NCBI GenBank assembly: GCA_028692875.1
Contig: JAQUWL010000017.1
Coordinates: forward strand, 1 to 49,591
DNA: 49,591 nt
Origin: Sulfurospirillaceae bacterium
GTDB lineage: Bacteria; Campylobacterota; Campylobacteria; Campylobacterales; Sulfurospirillaceae
Direction: 5' to 3'
The translations under genes and the position numbers were made by a program. Shown here piece after piece: positions 44,903-49,591 of this stretch; positions within the stretch are counted from its first letter, which is position 1; each line of letters starts with the position of its first letter. The notes beneath the pieces are model-generated. The model was not told the DNA's origin, made no database searches, and was given only the letters and a program-made list of their open reading frames with translations.

Positions 44903-45385
<483 letters not shown>

Positions 45386-45473
45386 GATGGTGTTTGGAGT
45401 GTTTTTGTTATTTTTTAAAAATACTCCTTTCTTTTCTCAACAACAATACACCTAATATTGCAAGGAAACTATA

Positions 45474-47552
45474 ATGGCAAGAAATACTCCCATAAATATG
45501 GTAAGAAACATAGGAATTGCAGCTCATATTGATGCTGGCAAGACCACAACAACAGAAAGAATCCTTTTTTATACTGGGATGTCTCACAAAATTGGTGAAA
45601 CACATGAAGGCTCAGCAACAACAGATTGGATGGAGCAAGAGAAAGAAAGAGGGATTACTATTACTTCTGCTGCGGTAACATGTACATGGAAAGATCATCA
45701 AATTAACATTATCGACACCCCCGGCCACGTTGACTTCACCATTGAAGTTGAACGTTCTATGCGTGTTTTAGATGGAGCAGTTGCTGTTTTTTGTGCTGTT
45801 GGTGGTGTTCAACCTCAATCAGAAACGGTATGGAGACAAGCAAACCGTTACCAAGTTCCAAGAATGGTTTATGTCAATAAAATGGACCGTGTTGGAGCAA
45901 ACTTTTATAATGTTGAATCACAAATCAAAACTCGTTTAAAAGCCAATCCTGTGCCAATTCAAATTCCTATTGGTGCAGAAGATACCTTTAAAGGTGTTGT
46001 TGATCTTGTAGAGATGAAAGCATTGATTTGGGATGATGATGCTGCAATGGGTTCAAACTATCAAGTGGTTGAAATTCCAGCAGAATTAGCAGATAAAGCA
46101 AAAGAATACCGTGAAAAAATGATTGAAGCTGTTTCTGAAACCAGCGATATTTTAATGGAAAAATATCTTGGTGGCGAAGAGCTCACTAAAGAAGAGATTA
46201 AAGCAGGTATTAAAGCGGGATGTTTGGCAATGACATTTATCCCTATGATTTGTGGAACATCGTTTAAAAATAAAGGTGTTCAACCGATGCTAGATGCTGT
46301 TGTAGATTATATGCCAGCACCTACGGAAGTACATGCGATTAAAGGTGAGTACGAAGATGGTCGCGAGTGTGTTGTGGATTCAACAGATAGTGGTGAATTT
46401 GCGGCACTTGCATTTAAAATTATGACCGATCCATTCGTTGGTCAGTTAACCTTCGTTCGTGTTTACCGTGGTTCATTGGAGAGCGGAAGCTATGCGTACA
46501 ATACTACCAAAGATAAAAAAGAGAGAATCGGCCGTCTTCTTAAAATGCATGCGAACAAGAGAGAAGAGATTAAAGTCCTTCACTCTGGCGAAATCGGTGC
46601 GGTTGTAGGTCTTAAGGACACATTGACTGGCGATACGTTAGCAAGTGAAAAAGATCCTGTTATCTTAGAGCGTATGGTATTTCCAGATCCTGTTATCTCT
46701 GTTGCGGTTGAACCAAAAACGAAAGCAGATCAAGAGAAAATGGGTATTGCTTTGCAAAAACTTGCCCAAGAAGATCCAAGTTTTAGAGTTGAAACAGATG
46801 AAGAGAGTGGTCAAACTATCATCTCTGGTATGGGTGAGCTTCACCTTGAGATTCTTGTAGATAGAATGCTAAGAGAGTTTAAAGTAAGTGCAGAAGTAGG
46901 TCAGCCACAAGTTGCATACCGTGAAACTATTAGAGCAAGCGTAAATCAAGAGTACAAGTACGCTAAGCAATCAGGTGGTCGTGGTCAGTATGGTCATGTA
47001 TTTATCAAGATTGAGCCTCAAGATGCTGGCAAGGGCTATGAGTTTGTTAATGATATTAAAGGTGGAGCGATTCCAAAAGAGTTTATTCCAGCGGTTGATA
47101 AAGGTCTTAAAGAGGCAATGCAAGCGGGTGTTCTAGCAGGGTATAAAGTTGAAGATATCAAAGTAACACTTTATGATGGAAGCTACCACGATGTTGACTC
47201 TTCCGAGATGGCATTTAAACTTGCAGCTTCTATGGGCTTTAAAGAGGGTTGTAGAAAAGCAAAACCAGTTATCCTTGAGCCAATTATGAAAGTTGAAGTA
47301 GAGACTCCAGAAGATTTTATGGGTGATGTTATCGGCGACTTAAACCGCAGACGTGGTCAAATCAACTCGATGGATGATAGAAGTGGCAACAAAATCGTTA
47401 ATGCATTTTGTCCACTTGCTGAGATGTTCGGATACTCAACAGACTTGCGTTCCCAAACACAAGGACGTGCTAGTTACTCTATGGAATTTGACCATTACGA
47501 TGAAGTTCCAAAGAATGTTGCTGAAGAGATTATTAAAAAGAGAAACGGTTAA
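45474..47552 (+). CDS. fusA: Elongation factor G
   Basis: The 692-residue translocase GTPase. G1 [13 protein letters not shown] (about residues 17-29), G3 [10 protein letters not shown]4 NKMDRVGA, then domains II-V including [14 protein letters not shown] and the C-terminal [20 protein letters not shown] precedes the ATG. Standard rpsL-rpsG-fusA order without tuf after it. Confidence 0.99.
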   Translation: MARNTPINMVRNIGIAAHIDAGKTTTTERILFYTGMSHKIGETHEGSATTDWMEQEKERGITITSAAVTCTWKDHQINIIDTPGHVDFTIEVERSMRVLDGAVAVFCAVGGVQPQSETVWRQANRYQVPRMVYVNKMDRVGANFYNVESQIKTRLKANPVPIQIPIGAEDTFKGVVDLVEMKALIWDDDAAMGSNYQVVEIPAELADKAKEYREKMIEAVSETSDILMEKYLGGEELTKEEIKAGIKAGCLAMTFIPMICGTSFKNKGVQPMLDAVVDYMPAPTEVHAIKGEYEDGRECVVDSTDSGEFAALAFKIMTDPFVGQLTFVRVYRGSLESGSYAYNTTKDKKERIGRLLKMHANKREEIKVLHSGEIGAVVGLKDTLTGDTLASEKDPVILERMVFPDPVISVAVEPKTKADQEKMGIALQKLAQEDPSFRVETDEESGQTIISGMGELHLEILVDRMLREFKVSAEVGQPQVAYRETIRASVNQEYKYAKQSGGRGQYGHVFIKIEPQDAGKGYEFVNDIKGGAIPKEFIPAVDKGLKEAMQAGVLAGYKVEDIKVTLYDGSYHDVDSSEMAFKLAASMGFKEGCRKAKPVILEPIMKVEVETPEDFMGDVIGDLNRRRGQINSMDDRSGNKIVNAFCPLAEMFGYSTDLRSQTQGRASYSMEFDHYDEVPKNVAEEIIKKRNG

Positions 47553-47563
47553 TATCTTTACAT

Positions 47564-47588
47564 GTAAAGAGTTCTTTGAACTCTTTAC
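47564..47588 (+). terminator. Hairpin after fusA
   Basis: GTAAAGAGTTC pairs with GAACTCTTTAC across TTT. Its left arm overlaps the palindrome CTTTACATGTAAAG (47556-47569), so the two structures exclude each other. Only a modest T-rich tail follows. Confidence 0.6.
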
Positions 47589-47610
47589 ATTATTCTTTGC
47601 CTCAAAATTC

Positions 47611-47687
47611 GTCCTCATAGCTCAGCAGGATAGAGCATCAAATTCCTAATTTGAAGGCCGTGCGTTCGAATCGCGCTGAGGACACCA
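47611..47687 (+). tRNA. tRNA-Arg (CCT)
   Basis: GTCCTCA pairs with TGAGGAC, the anticodon stem TCAAA/TTTGA encloses TTCCTAA with CCT (arginine, AGG codons), and CCA is encoded. Located 58 bases after fusA. Confidence 0.95.
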
Positions 47688-47787
47688 TCGACTTTTTCCT
47701 CAAAATTTTATTTCATTCTAAAAATAACTAAAAAGCGTTATAATGTATCTGTATCGTAGTTTATTTATATGCGGGAAGTGCGAGGTT

Positions 47788-49275
47788 ATGAGTATACTCC
47801 AGACATTAAAAGAAAAAGCGAAAGACTATTCATTGCTTTATGTTGAAGACAATGAGAGTTTAAGAAATCAAGTTGAGAGGTTTTTGGCCAAATTTTTTAC
47901 CAATCTTTATGTGGCACAAGATGGCGAAGAGGGACTGCAACTCTACAAAAAAAATACTACTCAAATCGTTGTAACGGACATTAGAATGCCAAAGATGGAT
48001 GGCTTGCAGATGGCAAAACAGCTCAAAAAAATCAACCCAAAAGTTAAAATTATTGTAGCTTCAGCATTTGATGATAAAGAGTATTTGTATGATGCTATAA
48101 AAGCAGGAGCGTTTCGATATATCAAAAAACCTATTGCTGTTGAAAGTTTGAGTGAGATTTTACTTGAGTGCTTCGAGTTTATTTCATATGAAGAAAATAG
48201 TGAAATTTTTACACGCTATATGAAAGATATTTTTAATTATCAAGATAATTTATTGCTTCTGCTTGAAAACAAAAAGCCACTTATCGCCAATCAAAAGTTT
48301 TTTGAATTTTTTGATGTTAAGGATTTGAATGATTTTAATGCAAAACATGGAGAGTTTGGAAATGTTTTTTGCGAAGAAAGAGGGTTTATTTACAACAATG
48401 AAACAAGCTGGTATGAGCAAATTTTAAAAAACAAAGGAAAGCTTTTAAACGCTAAAATCAAAAAGAAAAATGGTGAGTTTGCCCATTTTGCACTAAAAGT
48501 AAAGCAGATACCAGAAGATAGAACAAAAATCATCTTATCATTAGATGATATTAGTGAGCTAGGACTTCTTAAATCAATATCAAATACAAATATTTTTGCC
48601 CCCAGAGATGAAAAGCTTCTTTTAAACCTTCTCAATTTTATAAGACTCAACGAAACTCCAATTAGACTTCACAACTACTATAAAGGTCTTAGTATTGCAA
48701 ACGAAGGCACAATAGAAGAGATGCAAGAAAATAAAATTCTTATCAAGACAAGCTATCTTCAACAAAAGGCAATTCGTTTTGAGGGGCTTTCTCTTTTGAG
48801 CTCTGAATTTTTGCCACACAATGTCGAATGTAATGGACTTGAGTTTGTGGATGAAGATAATGGGACAGCAAGTTTTAAAAAGATAAATTTTGTTATACAA
48901 AGCCAAATTGATAGAAAATATGTTCGAGTCAGACCAGAGGAAGGACATAAAGCCTTTTTGCATTATGGTGCTCAAAGATATGACTGTTCTGTGAGAGATA
49001 TAAGTATAAAAGCAGCCCGTTTGCGGTTTGAGACTCTTCCAGCAAGGATGAAGGTCGAAGACCTAGTAAAGGTTGATATTGCGTTGGGCGTTGGTTCTAA
49101 AAAGCTTATAATAAGAACAACAGGAAAAGTTTTTAGATTAGATGAAACCCCAAAAGATGCAACCGATGTTGTTGTGATGTTAGATTTGGGGGATAGTGTT
49201 TTGGAGGATTTGAGAGAGTATATTTCCAATAGACAAATTGAGTTAATCAAAGAGTTTAAAGTTTTGGATAAATAG
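47788..49275 (+). CDS. Response regulator with PAS-like middle and PilZ-like C-terminus
   Basis: A 495-residue cytosolic regulator. Residues 1 to about 125 are a CheY-like receiver: acidic pair E20-D21, phospho-acceptor D64 (VVTDIRMPKMDG), S92 and K114 (YIKKPI). Residues about 130-260 look PAS-like (LLLLENKKPLIANQKFFEFF, NGEFAHFALKVKQIPED). The C-terminal 120 residues resemble PilZ, with RKYVR as the c-di-GMP RxxxR motif and DISIKAARLRF in place of DxSxxG (the glycine is alanine). I chose ATG 47788 (GAGG upstream) over 47743. It is followed 8 bases later by a truncated membrane protein that may have been its partner sensor. Output probably concerns c-di-GMP signalling, by inference. Confidence 0.8.
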   Translation: MSILQTLKEKAKDYSLLYVEDNESLRNQVERFLAKFFTNLYVAQDGEEGLQLYKKNTTQIVVTDIRMPKMDGLQMAKQLKKINPKVKIIVASAFDDKEYLYDAIKAGAFRYIKKPIAVESLSEILLECFEFISYEENSEIFTRYMKDIFNYQDNLLLLLENKKPLIANQKFFEFFDVKDLNDFNAKHGEFGNVFCEERGFIYNNETSWYEQILKNKGKLLNAKIKKKNGEFAHFALKVKQIPEDRTKIILSLDDISELGLLKSISNTNIFAPRDEKLLLNLLNFIRLNETPIRLHNYYKGLSIANEGTIEEMQENKILIKTSYLQQKAIRFEGLSLLSSEFLPHNVECNGLEFVDEDNGTASFKKINFVIQSQIDRKYVRVRPEEGHKAFLHYGAQRYDCSVRDISIKAARLRFETLPARMKVEDLVKVDIALGVGSKKLIIRTTGKVFRLDETPKDATDVVVMLDLGDSVLEDLREYISNRQIELIKEFKVLDK

Positions 49276-49283
49276 GAAAACAG

Positions 49284-49493
49284 ATGAAAAAAAGGTCTAT
49301 TGCGGAAGTAAAAAGGTCTATTTATCGAATTGGGCTAGTTTTTTTTCTGACTCTATTTTTTGTGCTTTTATTGACAGCTGTTTATTTTCAAAACAATACA
49401 CTAGATAAATCAGAGAGCCAGTTTCATCAGTATATTGATGGATTTATAAAAAAAAGTCAAGAACATGTATTAGTCCATAACATATGGCACTGA
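49284..49493 (+). pseudogene. 5' fragment of a membrane sensor gene, interrupted by an IS
   Basis: It starts MKKRSIAEVKRSIYRIGLVF with a membrane helix (about residues 16-37), then a periplasmic-looking helix (QNNTLDKSESQFHQYIDGF). The native reading ends near 49465 (KKSQE); the last residues (VLVHNIWH) come from the IS end, and a TGA follows. The layout (short cytoplasmic tail, helix, periplasmic region) fits a histidine kinase, chemoreceptor or GGDEF protein, but the rest is missing. It begins 8 bases after the receiver-PilZ-like gene and was probably co-transcribed with it. Confidence 0.8.
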
Positions 49494-49591
49494 GGGTTAG
49501 TTTCTAGAAGGTATTGTACAGGAGTTTTCATATGTAAACCATGATGAGGGATTATGGTGTTGTAATCAATGAGCCAATCAGCCATTTTTTT
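49466..49591 (-). mobile_element. Insertion sequence end with transposase C-terminus (partial)
   Basis: The IS terminus TGTATTAGTCC begins at 49466. The minus strand from the window edge encodes MADWLIDYNTIIPHHGLHMK and continues TPVQYLLETNPQC to the end of the element. The DWLIDYNTxxPH pattern marks the C-terminal end of a DDE integrase-core transposase (IS3/IS481-like). The reading frame appears to run through the element's end, with its stop in the flanking DNA. It matches the relic at 6577-6719 in inverse orientation. The rest of the element is outside the window. Confidence 0.88.

Overview
The window is a chromosomal segment of a Campylobacterota (Epsilonproteobacteria) bacterium. The evidence is the low-GC composition, the flgR-asd neighbourhood, the hemE/radical-SAM pair, and the classic tRNA(Thr-Tyr-Gly-Thr)-tuf-rpmG-tRNA(Trp)-secE-nusG-rplKAJL-rpoB-rpoC-rpsL-rpsG-fusA locus. 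rpoB and rpoC are separate reading frames that overlap slightly, not one fused gene as in Helicobacter and Wolinella, so a genus outside that group is likely. I cannot name the genus from sequence alone.

Layout. 1-4.5 kb: a sigma-54 activator (probably flgR, 5' end outside the window), asd, a YqhA-type membrane protein, hemE and a radical SAM protein, all on the plus strand. 4.5-6.5 kb: a large 'Gcr' family membrane protein on the minus strand. 6.5-7 kb: a decayed transposase remnant abutting the promoter of tRNA-Asn. 7-9.3 kb: a stand-alone DUF234 protein and an HI0933-type flavoprotein. 9.4-10.6 kb (minus): a YqaE/Pmp3 peptide and an LpxR-like lipid A deacylase. 10.7-16.6 kb (minus): a three-gene electron-transfer operon of ETF:quinone oxidoreductase, fused EtfB-EtfA, and fused NfnA-NfnB. 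16.8-21.5 kb: a SLAC1/TehA transporter, an MFS transporter, an RhlE helicase, a YaiI-type protein and an isochorismatase-like hydrolase. 21.5-22.8 kb: a heavily decayed P-type ATPase pseudogene. 23-26.2 kb: proVWX compatible-solute uptake. 26.2-30.3 kb: small accessory genes (polysaccharide deacetylase-like protein, an 82-aa unknown, SnoaL-like protein, EamA transporter, VF530-like protein, SDR oxidoreductase, small tetraheme cytochrome c). 30.4-47.7 kb: the translation/transcription locus. 47.8 kb to the end: a receiver-PilZ-like protein, then a membrane-sensor gene cut short by an insertion sequence that runs off the window.

Main points of interest. (i) A perfect 8-bp palindrome, TACATGTA (consensus YTACATGTAR), occurs about 20 times by my hand count against fewer than 2 expected, in coding and non-coding DNA. 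It looks like a highly iterated palindrome comparable in kind to cyanobacterial HIP1. (ii) The ETF-QO / EtfBA / NfnAB operon reads as a compacted FixABCX-like module beside a transhydrogenase. (iii) rpoB carries a one-base deletion that splits it into two frames, which is either a sequence error or something remarkable. (iv) Inverted copies of the same IS end lie 43 kb apart. (v) A P-type ATPase is caught mid-decay.
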